Notes under the pieces: generated by a model
What the model was told of the DNA's origin: nothing
What the model saw: the letters and a program-made list of their open reading frames with translations, nothing else
Databases searched by the model: none
Source: Synechococcales cyanobacterium S06
GTDB taxonomy: Bacteria > Cyanobacteriota > Cyanobacteriia > Cyanobacteriales > JAABRE01
Reading direction: 5' to 3'
DNA length: 46,562 bases
Assembly: GCA_011391125.1 (NCBI GenBank)
Contig: JAABRE010000041.1
Span: 1-46,562, forward strand
Shown: positions 25,575 through 35,293 of the stretch, in pieces
How positions within the stretch are numbered: the stretch's first letter is position 1
Layout: each line of letters opens with the position of its first letter
Translations under genes and position numbers: made by a program

Positions 25575-26741
25575 TTGAGTCATCATGGCATTGCGCCTCA
25601 CGGCGGTCAATTAATCAATAGAATAGCCACCGCAGCCGAACGTCAAGAATTTTTAGATCAATCCGACAAACTACCTAGAGTTCAACTAGACGAACGCGCC
25701 ACTTCTGACCTAGTAATGATTGCCATTGGTGCATTTAGCCCCTTAAATGGCTTCATGGAGCAAGCTGACTATGAAAATGTAGTCGATAAAATGCGTTTAG
25801 TCAATGGTCTTCCTTGGTCAATACCCATCACCTTATCGGTCAGTGAAGAAATAGCCGACCCCTTAAAAGAAGGAAGTTGGGTGCGTTTAGACGATCAAGA
25901 AGGCAATTTTATTGGCGTGTTAGAATTAACCCAAAAATATCGCTATAATAAGGCACACGAAGCAGTTAATGTTTATAAAACCGACGAAATTAAACACCCC
26001 GGAGTGAAAGTCGTTTATGAACAAGGCCCCATCAACTTAGCTGGTCCAATTTGGTTATTAGAGCGTCACCCCCATCCCTTATTCCCCCCCTACCAAATAG
26101 ATCCCGCCGAATCTCGAACAATGTTTCAAGAAAAAGGTTGGCACACCGTCGTTGGTTTCCAAACCCGCAACCCGATTCACCGCGCCCATGAATATATTAT
26201 CAAGTGTGCTTTGGAAATCGTCGATGGTTTATTCCTACATCCCCTAGTCGGAGCAACTAAAAGTGATGACATAGCCGCCGACGTAAGAATGCGTTGCTAC
26301 GAAATCATGCTCGAAAACTACTTCCCCCAAGATAGAGTAATTCTAGCGATTAACCCCGCTGCCATGCGTTACGCAGGTCCGCGGGAAGCGATTTTCCATG
26401 CTTTAGTACGGAAAAACTACGGTTGTACCCACTTTATTGTTGGTAGAGACCACGCTGGCGTTGGTGACTATTACGGCACTTATGATGCTCAATACATCTT
26501 TGACGAATTTGAACCAGGAGAAATGGGAATCACTCCCATGATGTTTGAACACGCATTCTATTGTACACGCACTGAACAAATGGCCACCACCAAAACCAGT
26601 CCCAGTGGACCAGAAGAACGCATCCACCTTTCCGGGACAAAAGTGCGAGAAATGTTGCGCAATGGGCAGTTACCTCCCAAGGAATTTTCCCGCCCCTTGG
26701 TAGCAGCTGAATTAACCAAGGCAATGCAAATCAGTGGATAG
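25575..26741 (+). CDS. sat: Sulfate adenylyltransferase (ATP sulfurylase)
   Basis: A 388-aa ATP sulfurylase that activates sulfate to APS, the first step of sulfate assimilation. The catalytic motif [10 protein letters not shown] is at 196-205 and the GRDHAG motif at 290-295. The N-terminus [15 protein letters not shown] fits cyanobacterial orthologues, which fixes the start at TTG 25575; the nearby ATG at 25585 is out of frame. The length is typical for the dissimilatory-type/cyanobacterial Sat. The stop codon (TAG) is the first part of a GATAGTT heptamer array. Confidence 0.96.
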   Translation: MSHHGIAPHGGQLINRIATAAERQEFLDQSDKLPRVQLDERATSDLVMIAIGAFSPLNGFMEQADYENVVDKMRLVNGLPWSIPITLSVSEEIADPLKEGSWVRLDDQEGNFIGVLELTQKYRYNKAHEAVNVYKTDEIKHPGVKVVYEQGPINLAGPIWLLERHPHPLFPPYQIDPAESRTMFQEKGWHTVVGFQTRNPIHRAHEYIIKCALEIVDGLFLHPLVGATKSDDIAADVRMRCYEIMLENYFPQDRVILAINPAAMRYAGPREAIFHALVRKNYGCTHFIVGRDHAGVGDYYGTYDAQYIFDEFEPGEMGITPMMFEHAFYCTRTEQMATTKTSPSGPEERIHLSGTKVREMLRNGQLPPKEFSRPLVAAELTKAMQISG

Positions 26742-26840
26742 TTGATAGTTGATAGTTGACAGTTGACAGTTGATAGTTGACAGTTGATAGTTGACAGTTG
26801 ATAGTTGATAGTTGACAGTTGATAGTTAACAGTTGACAGT
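26737..26840. repeat. GATAGTT/GACAGTT heptamer array
   Basis: About 14 tandem heptamers alternating GATAGTT and GACAGTT, beginning within the sat stop codon. It is the reverse complement of the TATCAAC family seen elsewhere. Confidence 0.85.
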
Positions 26841-26866
26841 AGGGGTTAACGGCCGTTAACCCTTAC
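26839..26866. repeat. GGGTTAACGGCCGTTAACCC palindrome
   Basis: A perfect 20-bp palindrome (26843-26862) centred on GGCC, extended by imperfect flanks GTAG and TTAC. A related palindrome lies at 43316-43341. It lies between convergent sat and the adh gene. A partial AAGCGCAACAACAAAC unit follows at 26875-26891. Confidence 0.7.
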
Positions 26867-26940
26867 TAGCCCGATAAGCGCAACAACAAACTTTTACATA
26901 TATCATTAATTTTGACCACTTACTGTTAACTGATTACTGA

Positions 26941-28053
26941 TTACTGATTACTGATAACTGTACGAATACCATCACCATCATGCATCAAATTAAAAGCATC
27001 ATTAATCTTTTCCAAAGGCAAAACATTCGTAATCAAATCGTCAATATTAATCTTACCATCCATATACCAATCCACAATTTTAGGCACATCAGTGCGCCCT
27101 CTTGCACCACCAAAAGCCGAACCTTTCCACACCCTTCCCGTAACTAATTGAAAAGGCCGAGTGCTAATTTCCTCACCTGCTCCAGCGACACCAATGATGG
27201 TTGAAATTCCCCAACCTTTATGGCAGCATTCTAATGCTTGACGCATTAATTTAACATTACCAACACACTCAAAACTATAGTCTGCTCCACCTTTGGTTAA
27301 CTCCACCAAGTATGATACTAAATCCCCCTCAATTTCACTCGGGTTGACAAAATCAGTCAGTCCAAATTTTTCGGCCAAAGCGCGTTTTTTAGCATTAAGA
27401 TCCACCCCGACAATTTGAGCAGCACCGACCAATTTTGCCCCTTGAATTACGTTTAAACCAATGCCACCTAAGCCGAAAACTACTACCCTTGACCCCGGTT
27501 CAACTTTGGCCGTATTAATCACTGCTCCGATGCCCGTTGTCACTCCGCAACCTATGTAGCAGACCTTATCAAAGGGCGCATCTTCTCGAATTTTTGCCAG
27601 TGCTATTTCCGGCACAACGGTATAATTGGCAAAGGTTGAAGTTCCCATGTAGTGATGAATCATTTTACCTTTATAGCTAAAGCGACTTGTCCCATTCGGC
27701 ATAACACCCCTGCCTTGACTTAATCGTATGGCTTGACAAAGATTGGTTTTCATGCTAAGGCAATATTCACATTGGCGACATTCGGGGATATAAAGGGGGA
27801 TGACATGATCACCGGGTTTGAGGCTTTTTACTCCGGGGCCAACTTCGACGACAATTCCGGCTCCTTCGTGGCCTAAAATCGCTGGAAATAAGCCTTCGGG
27901 GTCCTTTCCTGACAGGGTATAGTAGTCAGTGTGGCAGACTCCGGTAGCTTTAATTTCCACTAAAACTTCCCCTTCTTGGGGACCTTCTAAATCCACAGTT
28001 TCAATACTTAATGGTTGACCAGCTTCCCAAGCGATAGCGGCTTTAACTTTCAT
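26941..28053 (-). CDS. adhC: Class III alcohol dehydrogenase / S-(hydroxymethyl)glutathione dehydrogenase
   Basis: A 370-aa zinc alcohol dehydrogenase that detoxifies formaldehyde as its glutathione adduct, and possibly reduces S-nitrosoglutathione. Catalytic zinc ligands C40 and H62 (with E63) and the structural zinc cluster C92, C95, C98 and C106 are visible. The NAD site is VVVFGLGGIGLNVIQGAK, and class III hallmarks such as GVCHTDYYTLSGKDPEGLFP are present. S-formylglutathione hydrolase, often adjacent elsewhere, is absent. The last residues (VISNQ) are encoded by a TTATCAG/TAATCAG repeat that also supplies the stop, so the C-terminus has probably been altered by repeat invasion. Confidence 0.93.
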   Translation of the reverse strand: MKVKAAIAWEAGQPLSIETVDLEGPQEGEVLVEIKATGVCHTDYYTLSGKDPEGLFPAILGHEGAGIVVEVGPGVKSLKPGDHVIPLYIPECRQCEYCLSMKTNLCQAIRLSQGRGVMPNGTSRFSYKGKMIHHYMGTSTFANYTVVPEIALAKIREDAPFDKVCYIGCGVTTGIGAVINTAKVEPGSRVVVFGLGGIGLNVIQGAKLVGAAQIVGVDLNAKKRALAEKFGLTDFVNPSEIEGDLVSYLVELTKGGADYSFECVGNVKLMRQALECCHKGWGISTIIGVAGAGEEISTRPFQLVTGRVWKGSAFGGARGRTDVPKIVDWYMDGKINIDDLITNVLPLEKINDAFNLMHDGDGIRTVISNQ

Positions 28054-28149
28054 TAACCTTTCCTTTAACTAAATTTACTGAATTTTTGTATCAAAAAAAA
28101 CCGTTTAATTACTTGCAATAATCTCTAATTAAGGATTATCATTAGAAAG

Positions 28150-28191
28150 TAATTATCCCATCAGTTCGGCATGGACGAAGTGGGATAATTA
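28150..28191. repeat. Inverted repeat TAATTATCCCA ... TGGGATAATTA
   Basis: 11-bp perfect arms (28150-28160, 28181-28191) around a 20-base loop that can add a TTCG/CGAA helix. It lies about 100 bp upstream of adhC, so it could be a leader structure or a terminator. The 587-base gap here otherwise holds only the small frame at 28318-28449. Confidence 0.55.
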
Positions 28192-28317
28192 ACAAAAATT
28201 AAACTTTTTTAGTATTTAAACTTATTGAATTTATAACGTAAATATTAAGAAAAGTTTAAGAAAGATTAAGCTTAAATAAGCGACCAAGGTTAATTAAACC
28301 TTTAGCCACAATTAAGT

Positions 28318-28449
28318 ATGAAATTAAGCAACTATAGCCCTGAAAAAAGCGAAGCAGATCGGATCAATAATAGTATAGACTTTTCTAGTTTAATGCCAAG
28401 ACCTGGTTGGCATTTAAGATTTTGTGGTGCTGAATTTGACGATTTGTAG
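28318..28449 (+). CDS. Possible 43-aa small protein
   Basis: ATG 28318 to TAG 28447-28449 encodes MKLSNYSPEKSEADRINNSI followed by DFSSLMPRPGWHLRFCGAEF and DDL. It has an acidic C-terminus, one Cys and a Trp/Arg-rich middle. No Shine-Dalgarno sequence is evident and I do not recognise a family. It could be a genuine small protein of the kind missed in annotations, a peptide precursor, or chance. It is the only plausible coding stretch between adhC and the pentapeptide gene, which starts 191 nt downstream on the same strand. Confidence 0.3.
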   Translation: MKLSNYSPEKSEADRINNSIDFSSLMPRPGWHLRFCGAEFDDL

Positions 28450-28640
28450 TTGTCACCACCAAGTATAAAATATTTAAGTAAATTTGTGAAGGAATTTTAG
28501 ACTAATTAAATTAAAGTCTAAAGATTAAGAGTAGGAAAAAAGGCGATTGCCTACCAAAAAAAGAAGATCAATAATTATTAACAACTTTAACAAGGAGAGT
28601 CTGGAATTTCTCATAAAAAAGGAATAATCCAGGAAAATTT

Positions 28641-29636
28641 ATGAATACCATCCATTTAATTGACGAGCAAGAGATTTTAAGTAAATATAAGTCTGGAGAG
28701 CGCAATTTTCAAGGAATTAAAATGTTTCAAGCTAACTTGAAAAAACTCAATTTAAACCGAACTAATTTTCATAAAACCAGTCTAAAAAGAGCTAATTTTC
28801 AAGGAGCAACATTACTCAGTGCTAATTTTCAAAATGCGAATTTAACGGAAGCAAAATTTCAAGATGCTCATTTAATTGAAACTAATTTTGCTCAAGCTAA
28901 TTTAACGGAAGCAAATTTGAGAAATGCTGATTGTCATGGTGCTATTTTTGGTAATGCGATTTTAATAGGCGCAGATTTGACTAATGCTTGTTTAATTAGC
29001 GCAAGCATGATGGGCGCAGAATTAATTAAAACTAATTTAAAAAGAGCAAATTTGAGTAGTGCGAGTTTAACCAGAGCTGTGTTATTTAAGGCTAATTTAA
29101 AAGAAGCAATTTTAACCAGAGCCATTTTAACCGAAGCTAACTTTAAAGAAGCTAATTTGAAAAAAGCAATTTTAATCAAGGCCTATTTACATCGAGCTAA
29201 TTTCGAGTTGGCGAATTTAGAAGGTGCTGATTTAAGCTATGCCGATTTACGGGGTGCTAATTTAGAAGGTGCTAATCTTCAAGGTGCTAACCTCGAAGGT
29301 GCTAACCTCGAATCGGCTAATTTAAAAGGTGCTAATTTGACCAATGCTGATTTAAGGGGTGCAGAATTAAGAAATACTAACTTTGAAAAAGCCAAATTAA
29401 GTCACAGTAATTTGGTCGGTAGTAATTTGCTCAATGCCCATTTGTGTCAGGCTAATTTGACTTATGCTAATCTTTCTCAAGCTGGTTTATTGTTAAGTAA
29501 TTTAAAGGGAGCTAATTTGAGCCACGCGAATTTTACGGGAGCTAACCTCATTGGCGCAAATTTGGCCGATACAAATTTTGTGGAAGCTTTTTTGGAACAA
29601 ACCATCATGCCTAACGGTTTGCAAATGACTGATTAA
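28641..29636 (+). CDS. Pentapeptide-repeat protein
   Basis: A 331-aa protein. Residues about 30-315 are an almost unbroken run of A(N/D)L-x-x pentapeptides (such as ANLTE, ADLTN, ANLEG), predicted to fold as a right-handed quadrilateral beta-helix. The N-terminal 30 residues (INDEQ-type start HLIDEQEILSKYKSGERNF) resemble caps of cyanobacterial pentapeptide proteins. There is no signal peptide or transmembrane segment, so it is probably cytoplasmic. Function is unknown; the fold serves as a scaffold or DNA mimic in some cases. A Shine-Dalgarno sequence (CCAGGA) lies before the ATG. Confidence 0.92.
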   Translation: MNTIHLIDEQEILSKYKSGERNFQGIKMFQANLKKLNLNRTNFHKTSLKRANFQGATLLSANFQNANLTEAKFQDAHLIETNFAQANLTEANLRNADCHGAIFGNAILIGADLTNACLISASMMGAELIKTNLKRANLSSASLTRAVLFKANLKEAILTRAILTEANFKEANLKKAILIKAYLHRANFELANLEGADLSYADLRGANLEGANLQGANLEGANLESANLKGANLTNADLRGAELRNTNFEKAKLSHSNLVGSNLLNAHLCQANLTYANLSQAGLLLSNLKGANLSHANFTGANLIGANLADTNFVEAFLEQTIMPNGLQMTD

Positions 29637-29834
29637 ACCTTTAACTTTAGTCCAGAATTCGAAACATGGACTAGAAGTTCAAAAAAAGAGACGGTTATAG
29701 CAGTACGCACTCTTAATTAGGACATTGCTAAAAGCTAAAATCCTCTCCTCGCATTACTTTTACGAATTCCCGGTTCCCTTTTCCCTAGCGCGTCGCGTTA
29801 TACAAAAGTTTACCAAAAAAAAATTTTTTCTCAC

Positions 29835-29931
29835 TTGTGTTTTTTTCTGAAAAAAGTTATATAATGATTTATGGTGATTCTAATAGGTCACCAAATTTAT
29901 GCTATATCTAAATAGCTTCACACCATAGCAT
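29835..29931 (+). promoter_or_regulatory. speD promoter and structured leader
   Basis: TATAAT at 29860-29865 with a TTGTGT-like -35 (29835-29840, 19-bp spacing). The leader holds two inverted pairs, TGGTGA/TCACCA (29872-29893) and ATGCTAT/ATAGCAT (29899-29905, 29925-29931). The 312-base gap between the pentapeptide gene and speD contains no other gene. Confidence 0.5.
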
Positions 29932-29948
29932 GGAGTAAAGAGAAAAGA

Positions 29949-30353
29949 ATGAAAAAAATGGGAACTCACCTGGTAGTAGATGCATGGGGCTCACCTGCCG
30001 ATCTTCTCAATGATCCAGAGAAAATTCGTCAAGCTTTAATTGAGGGTATTACGGTTGGACAGGCAACCCTGATTGATCTATGTGTTCACCAGTTTAGTCC
30101 CCACGGAGTTACAGCGACAGCAACTTTAGCAGAATCTCATATTGCCATCCATACTTGGCCTGAGTATGGCTATTTTGCAGCAGATTTATTCTTCTGTGGT
30201 CAAGGAAAACCCAAAGAAGCCATGAAATTAATTGAAACTGCCCTGCAAGCTACTCATATGCAAGAGAGACAAATCGATCGCGGTTTTATCCCTTCCCCAG
30301 AAATGGAACGGGAAATTGAAAAATTTGAAAAAGAACTCTGCGCAGTTGTTTAG
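29949..30353 (+). CDS. speD: S-adenosylmethionine decarboxylase proenzyme
   Basis: A 134-aa bacterial class 1 AdoMetDC. The proenzyme self-cleaves at E62-S63 in LAESHIAIHTWPEYGYFAADLF, turning S63 into the pyruvoyl cofactor. It then decarboxylates S-adenosylmethionine to supply aminopropyl groups for spermidine. The conserved HxWPE segment with its catalytic His and the cysteine in LFFCG are present. The length and the N-terminus GTHLVVDAWG fit cyanobacterial orthologues. speE is not in the window. A leader with paired segments precedes the gene. Confidence 0.95.
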   Translation: MKKMGTHLVVDAWGSPADLLNDPEKIRQALIEGITVGQATLIDLCVHQFSPHGVTATATLAESHIAIHTWPEYGYFAADLFFCGQGKPKEAMKLIETALQATHMQERQIDRGFIPSPEMEREIEKFEKELCAVV

Positions 30354-30531
30354 GTAACCGTCCGTAGTTTGTTGCCCTTAATGTAATATAACAAAGGTTG
30401 AAAATTTTGTGTTACTAAAGGCAAGTCTCGTTTTAATAATTAGTTTTTTGCCATCGTTGTTTCGGTTTTTATTTATTCTCAAAACTGATTCAAAGGTGGC
30501 AAACTAATTTTAGTAATTATCCATTATTACA

Positions 30532-32424
30532 ATGAAGGTAAAACGGTTTTTTCCTGAAGAGATTGGCTTTTTGGCGATCGCCATTATTTCCGTAACGGCC
30601 ATATTTTTAGGATTACGTCAGCTGGGAAAATGGCAATATTGGGAATTGTTGGCCTTCGATCAGATGTTAAAATGGCGTACCGATACAGCCATTGATGAAA
30701 GATTATTGGTCGTAGCCATTACTGAGGAGGATATTAGACGACAGCAACAATGGCCGGTGAGCGATCGCATTTTAGCCCAAGTGTTAAGAAATCTACAGAA
30801 AGATAAACCCCAATCCATAGGATTAGATATATATCGAGACATTCCTGTGGCTCCGGGACATGAAGAATTACAACAAGAACTCAAACAACCGAATCTGTTT
30901 GTAGTCAGAAATATAGATACAATTATAGGAACTCCAGCACCTCCACAATCATCACCGGAACAAATCGGATTTAATGATATACCTTTAGATCCCGATGGAG
31001 TAGTAAGACGAAATGTCTTATTTGCAGAAACTGAAGAAGGAGACACCTTATCTTCATTTTCTTTGTTGATAGCTTTGAATTATCTATACAATCAGGGAAT
31101 TACGCCCCGGGGAAGTGAAAAAAACCCCGCTTATTTGCGACTTGGCGAAGAAACCTTTGTCCCGCTGCTCCCGAATAGTGGCGGTTATCAAAAGATTGAC
31201 GCAGGCGGCTATCAAGTTTTACTCAATTATCGTAATCGAAATAACCCAGCTCAAACCGTTACTTTTAGTCAAGTTTTGACGGGAGATATTGACCCAAATT
31301 TAGTCAAAAATAAAATAGTGTTAATTGGTACAACAGCCATTAGTCTTAGGGATACCTTTTTTACACCTTATCGTAAATCCGGACAGAATATCCCCGGAGT
31401 CATGGTTCATGGTCACCTAATTAGCCAATTTTTAGATTCGGCTACCGGATCAAGACGGCTGTTTTGGTATTGGACAGAAAAACAAGAAATACTTTGGCTT
31501 GTTTTGTGGATCATAATGGGTGGAGTCACGGGTTTTTTATTTCGTCACCCGATCGCCGTATTTTTGGCCATTAGTAGTGGTGTAATTATTATTTTAAGCA
31601 CCGGAATGATCCTCTTTTTAAATGCGGGTTGGATACCCATCGCAGCACCTGCCCTTGGTTTCATCTTCACAATTGGTATTGTTGTCACCCATCAATCTTA
31701 TCAAGACTACCAAAAACAACAAACGGTAATGAAATTACTCGGACAAAATACTTCCCCTGAAATTGCCACAGCTTTATGGGAACAAAGAGAAAATTTGTTA
31801 ACATCAGGAAAGTTACCAGGAGTTTCTTTAACCGCTACTTTATTATTTTTAGATATTAAAGGTTTTAGTACAATTTCTGAGATTATGACACCGGAAAATT
31901 TGCTAGAGTGGCTAAATCAATCCCTAGAAGCAATTGCCCATGAAATTGTTAATCATAAAGGTATTATTAATAAGTTTACAGGAGATGGAGTAATGGCAGT
32001 TTTTGGTGTACCGATTCCTCGGAAAAATCCCTTAGAAATCGCCCAAGATGCACAAAATTCCGTTAATTGTGCTTTGGCTATTGGTGACTATTTAGCTATA
32101 CTTAATCAAAAATGTCAACAGGAAAATTTGCCTTTAATGCAAATGCGTATTGGGATCTATACTGGTGAAGTTGTAGCCGGTAGTTTAGGAGGGAAAGATC
32201 GTATGGAATATGGTGTTATTGGTGATACGGTAAATACCGCTTCCCGTTTGGAAAGTTGCGATAAGGATAATCAACCTTGTGATTGTCGTATCTTAATTGG
32301 TAAGGAAACTTTAGCCTATTTAGACGATAATTTTCAGGTGGAATCTTGGGGGGAAAAAGAGTTAAAAGGTAAAAAACAAATGATTTCTGTTTACCGTATT
32401 ATGGGAAAAAATAATATTAGCTAA
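30532..32424 (+). CDS. CHASE2-domain adenylate cyclase
   Basis: A 630-aa class III nucleotide cyclase. TM1 is about 10-30, then comes an extracytoplasmic CHASE2 sensor domain (about 40-300), three transmembrane helices (about 320-388), and a cytoplasmic cyclase domain (about 430-628). Metal ligands D441 (FLDIKGFS) and D485 (FTGDGVMAVFG), adenine-specifying K481 and D565 (VIGDTVNTASR), and N568/R572 are intact. It should therefore make cAMP rather than cGMP. The signal sensed is unknown. It stands alone between speD and mutS2. Confidence 0.93.
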   Translation: MKVKRFFPEEIGFLAIAIISVTAIFLGLRQLGKWQYWELLAFDQMLKWRTDTAIDERLLVVAITEEDIRRQQQWPVSDRILAQVLRNLQKDKPQSIGLDIYRDIPVAPGHEELQQELKQPNLFVVRNIDTIIGTPAPPQSSPEQIGFNDIPLDPDGVVRRNVLFAETEEGDTLSSFSLLIALNYLYNQGITPRGSEKNPAYLRLGEETFVPLLPNSGGYQKIDAGGYQVLLNYRNRNNPAQTVTFSQVLTGDIDPNLVKNKIVLIGTTAISLRDTFFTPYRKSGQNIPGVMVHGHLISQFLDSATGSRRLFWYWTEKQEILWLVLWIIMGGVTGFLFRHPIAVFLAISSGVIIILSTGMILFLNAGWIPIAAPALGFIFTIGIVVTHQSYQDYQKQQTVMKLLGQNTSPEIATALWEQRENLLTSGKLPGVSLTATLLFLDIKGFSTISEIMTPENLLEWLNQSLEAIAHEIVNHKGIINKFTGDGVMAVFGVPIPRKNPLEIAQDAQNSVNCALAIGDYLAILNQKCQQENLPLMQMRIGIYTGEVVAGSLGGKDRMEYGVIGDTVNTASRLESCDKDNQPCDCRILIGKETLAYLDDNFQVESWGEKELKGKKQMISVYRIMGKNNIS

Positions 32425-32646
32425 TAAATATTTATTTAGTTTAAATTGTCTCCCTTTTTAGACAGGGTGTTTTCATTCTAAATTTTTTATTTTGAACAAG
32501 GAACACTAAACAGTGAATAAGCAATTTTTTTTGATAATTTATAGCCACAAATTGATAATTTTATGACTTTTAATTATGATTGAAAATCCGAGAGTGAAAA
32601 ATCCCCCCAATACCCTAATTCCCCACCGTTTTCACCTCCGAGAATG

Positions 32647-32673
32647 AAAACGCCCTGCTTTTTAGGGTGTTTT
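32647..32673 (+). terminator. Rho-independent-type terminator
   Basis: Stem AAAACGCCCT / AGGGTGTTTT (10 pairs with one G-U) around a 7-base loop, ending in a TTTT run. It lies 223 bases after the cyclase stop and 54 before mutS2. The rest of the 302-base gap shows a diverged partial copy (AGGGTGTTTTCATTCT) and no gene. Confidence 0.65.
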
Positions 32674-32726
32674 TAGGTTACAATTGTTATCTATATTTTA
32701 CTATTCTTGATTATAAATAACTTATT

Positions 32727-35108
32727 TTGATTCAAACAGAAACTTTAGCACTACTGGAATGGCCCCGTCTTTGTCAACATTTATCGACCTTTGCAGCGAC
32801 AAAATTGGGTGCGATCGCCTCTCGCTATTTACCAATACCTCAAACGAAACAGGAGAGTATTGAGTTATTAGAGCAAACGAAGGAAGTCTATTATTTAGAA
32901 CAAAAATTGGACAGGGGATTATCCTTTGAAGGGATACAGGATATAGGTTTGTCCCTCGAACGCGCTAAAATTGGCGGGATGCTCTCTGGTGTGGAATTGC
33001 TCAATATTGCCACCACCTTGGCCGGTGTGAGACGTTTAAGACGAGTGATTGAGGACCAAGACAATGTACCCACTTTAACCAGTTTAATTGAGCAAGTTCG
33101 CACTTATCCCGAACTTGAGCAGTCTATTCACCACTGTATTGATGATAGAGGGGAAGTTACTGACAGAGCCAGTGAGAAATTAGCCGAATTACGGGTTAAA
33201 AGTAAGCAATTTCGCGACAAAATCTACAAAATTCTCCACAATATCCTCCAAAGACAAGCAAATTCCCTCCAAGAATTGGTCATTACCCAAAGGGGCGATC
33301 GCTTTGTTATCCCCGTCAAGGCCGGTCAAAAAGAGCAAATCCCCGGGATCGTTCATGATATATCGGGTACGGGATCAACTTTTTACCTCGAACCTAACTC
33401 CATTATTCAATTGGGCAATTCCCTGACCCAAATCCAACGTCAGGAACAAAAAGAGGTCGAGGCGATTTTGACTGCCTTAACGGCTAAAATAACCGAGGTA
33501 GAAGACGATTTAGAGGTGCTATTGGTATGCGTGACCAAGATTGATTTGGCAACGGCAAAAGCCCGTTATAGTTTGTGGCTACAGGCAAATCCTCCTCGTT
33601 TGATCAACGCTGAGGAAACCGTCACGGTGCGGAATTTGCGCCATCCTTTACTCGTTTGGCAACATCAACACGAGGAAGGAAACCCTGTAATTCCCATTAC
33701 TGTTACCATTAAACCAGAAATTAAGGTGGTGGCCATTACTGGTCCGAATACGGGGGGGAAAACCGTTACTTTGAAAACCTTTGGTTTAGCAGCTTTAATG
33801 AGCAAGGTTGGTTTATTCATCCCAGCAAAAGAGCCGGTGGAAATGCCTTGGTTTGGTAATATTTTAGCTGATATTGGCGATGAGCAGTCGTTGGAGCAGA
33901 GTTTAAGCACTTTTTCGGGACATATTCGCCGAATTAGCCGTATTATTAGTGCGATCGAAAGTGAGACTTCTCCCTTTTTAATTTTACTCGATGAGGTGGG
34001 CGCTGGGACAGATCCGGCCGAAGGAAGTGCTTTGGCCATTGCGTTATTAAAATATTTAGCTGACAATGTAAAATTAACTATTGCTACGACCCATTATGGG
34101 GAATTAAAAGCTTTAAAATATCAGGATAGTAGGTTTGAGAATGCTTCCGTGGAATTTGATGACAATTCCTTACAACCCACTTATCGACTTTTGTGGGGAA
34201 TTCCAGGTCGATCAAATGCTCTAACTATTGCGCAACGGTTGGGTTTAAAATCGGAAATTATTAGTGTAGCACAGGAGCAGATGGGGGGATATTCCGAGGA
34301 GGTTAATCAAGTTATAGCAGGTTTGGAGGCACAACGACGAGAACAGGAACAAAAAGCCGAGACTGCTAGTCAATTATTGCAGAAAACTGAGCGTTTTTAT
34401 GCCCAAGTGTCACAAAAAGCCTCGGAATTGAAAGACAGGGAGCGCGAATTAAAGTTATCTCAGGAAAAAGCCATCCAAGACGCAATTAGTCAAGCCAAGG
34501 CTGAAATCGCCAAGGTCATTAGGACTTTGCAACAAGGACCTCAACTTGGCCAAAATGCTCAAAAAGCGACGGAAAACTTACAGAAAATTGGGGAGACTTA
34601 TTTACCGGTGGTTGTTACCCCGAAAAAACCCGGATATAAACCGAAAATCGGCGAAAAAATTAGGATTCCTCGACTTGAACAAACCGGTGAGGTAATTTCC
34701 CTCGAAGATAATGAGCAAATTACCGTTAGATTTGGGATCATGAAAATGACTCTTCCTGTGACGGATATTGAATCTTTGGATGGTCAAAAAGTCGAGATAC
34801 CGGTGAAACCTCCTAAAACTGTTGCTCCTCCCCCCCCTAAAAATACTTCTCTGACTATTAGGACTTCTCAAAATACTTTAGATTTGAGGGGTAGTCGGGT
34901 CCATAATGCGGAAATTGAACTTGACAAGGCGATCGCCACTGGTAGCGCTACAGGTTCAACAGTGTTATGGATTATCCACGGAAAAGGTACAGGAAAATTG
35001 CGAGACGGGATACAGCAGTTTTTAAAAGCACATTCCCAGGTGGAAAAATTTGAGTTAGCATCCGATAAGGATGGAGGAGCAGGAGTAACGATTGCTTATT
35101 TACGTTAA
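32727..35108 (+). CDS. mutS2: Endonuclease MutS2
   Basis: A 793-aa MutS2. The MutS core and clamp (about 1-330) lead to the ATPase with Walker A GPNTGGKT (339-346) and Walker B LLDEVGAGTDPAEG. A coiled-coil segment (about 525-620) and a KOW-like linker come next, and the C-terminal Smr nuclease domain (718-793) has LDLRG and the HGKGTGKLR motif. The family suppresses recombination between diverged sequences and rescues collided ribosomes in some bacteria. The start is TTG 32727, which gives the conserved IQTETLALLEWPRLC opening. It lacks the mismatch-recognition domain, as expected. Confidence 0.95.
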   Translation: MIQTETLALLEWPRLCQHLSTFAATKLGAIASRYLPIPQTKQESIELLEQTKEVYYLEQKLDRGLSFEGIQDIGLSLERAKIGGMLSGVELLNIATTLAGVRRLRRVIEDQDNVPTLTSLIEQVRTYPELEQSIHHCIDDRGEVTDRASEKLAELRVKSKQFRDKIYKILHNILQRQANSLQELVITQRGDRFVIPVKAGQKEQIPGIVHDISGTGSTFYLEPNSIIQLGNSLTQIQRQEQKEVEAILTALTAKITEVEDDLEVLLVCVTKIDLATAKARYSLWLQANPPRLINAEETVTVRNLRHPLLVWQHQHEEGNPVIPITVTIKPEIKVVAITGPNTGGKTVTLKTFGLAALMSKVGLFIPAKEPVEMPWFGNILADIGDEQSLEQSLSTFSGHIRRISRIISAIESETSPFLILLDEVGAGTDPAEGSALAIALLKYLADNVKLTIATTHYGELKALKYQDSRFENASVEFDDNSLQPTYRLLWGIPGRSNALTIAQRLGLKSEIISVAQEQMGGYSEEVNQVIAGLEAQRREQEQKAETASQLLQKTERFYAQVSQKASELKDRERELKLSQEKAIQDAISQAKAEIAKVIRTLQQGPQLGQNAQKATENLQKIGETYLPVVVTPKKPGYKPKIGEKIRIPRLEQTGEVISLEDNEQITVRFGIMKMTLPVTDIESLDGQKVEIPVKPPKTVAPPPPKNTSLTIRTSQNTLDLRGSRVHNAEIELDKAIATGSATGSTVLWIIHGKGTGKLRDGIQQFLKAHSQVEKFELASDKDGGAGVTIAYLR

Positions 35109-35293
35109 GAAAAAGTAGTGGAAATCCAATTTTACACAAAATCGGAGATTTTTAGTGAAAATGCGAACATTTAAAAGAGTAACTAAAATAAAAAATCAGA
35201 GAAAATTTACTATTTTTACACCAATGATAGTGGTAATTAAAGAAGATAATCCTGGAAATAATACTTAAGAAAGTTTAGATTTTTCGGTAGATA

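Noticed and set aside
28934-29179. Open frame antisense to the pentapeptide gene
   Set aside because: The repetitive A(N/D)LXX coding sequence creates low-complexity antisense frames. The product is a monotonous Ala/Lys/Leu string.
35161-35268. 35-codon frame after mutS2 (MRTFKRVTKIKNQRK...)
   Set aside because: Weak start context, low-complexity product and no family resemblance. Probably chance.
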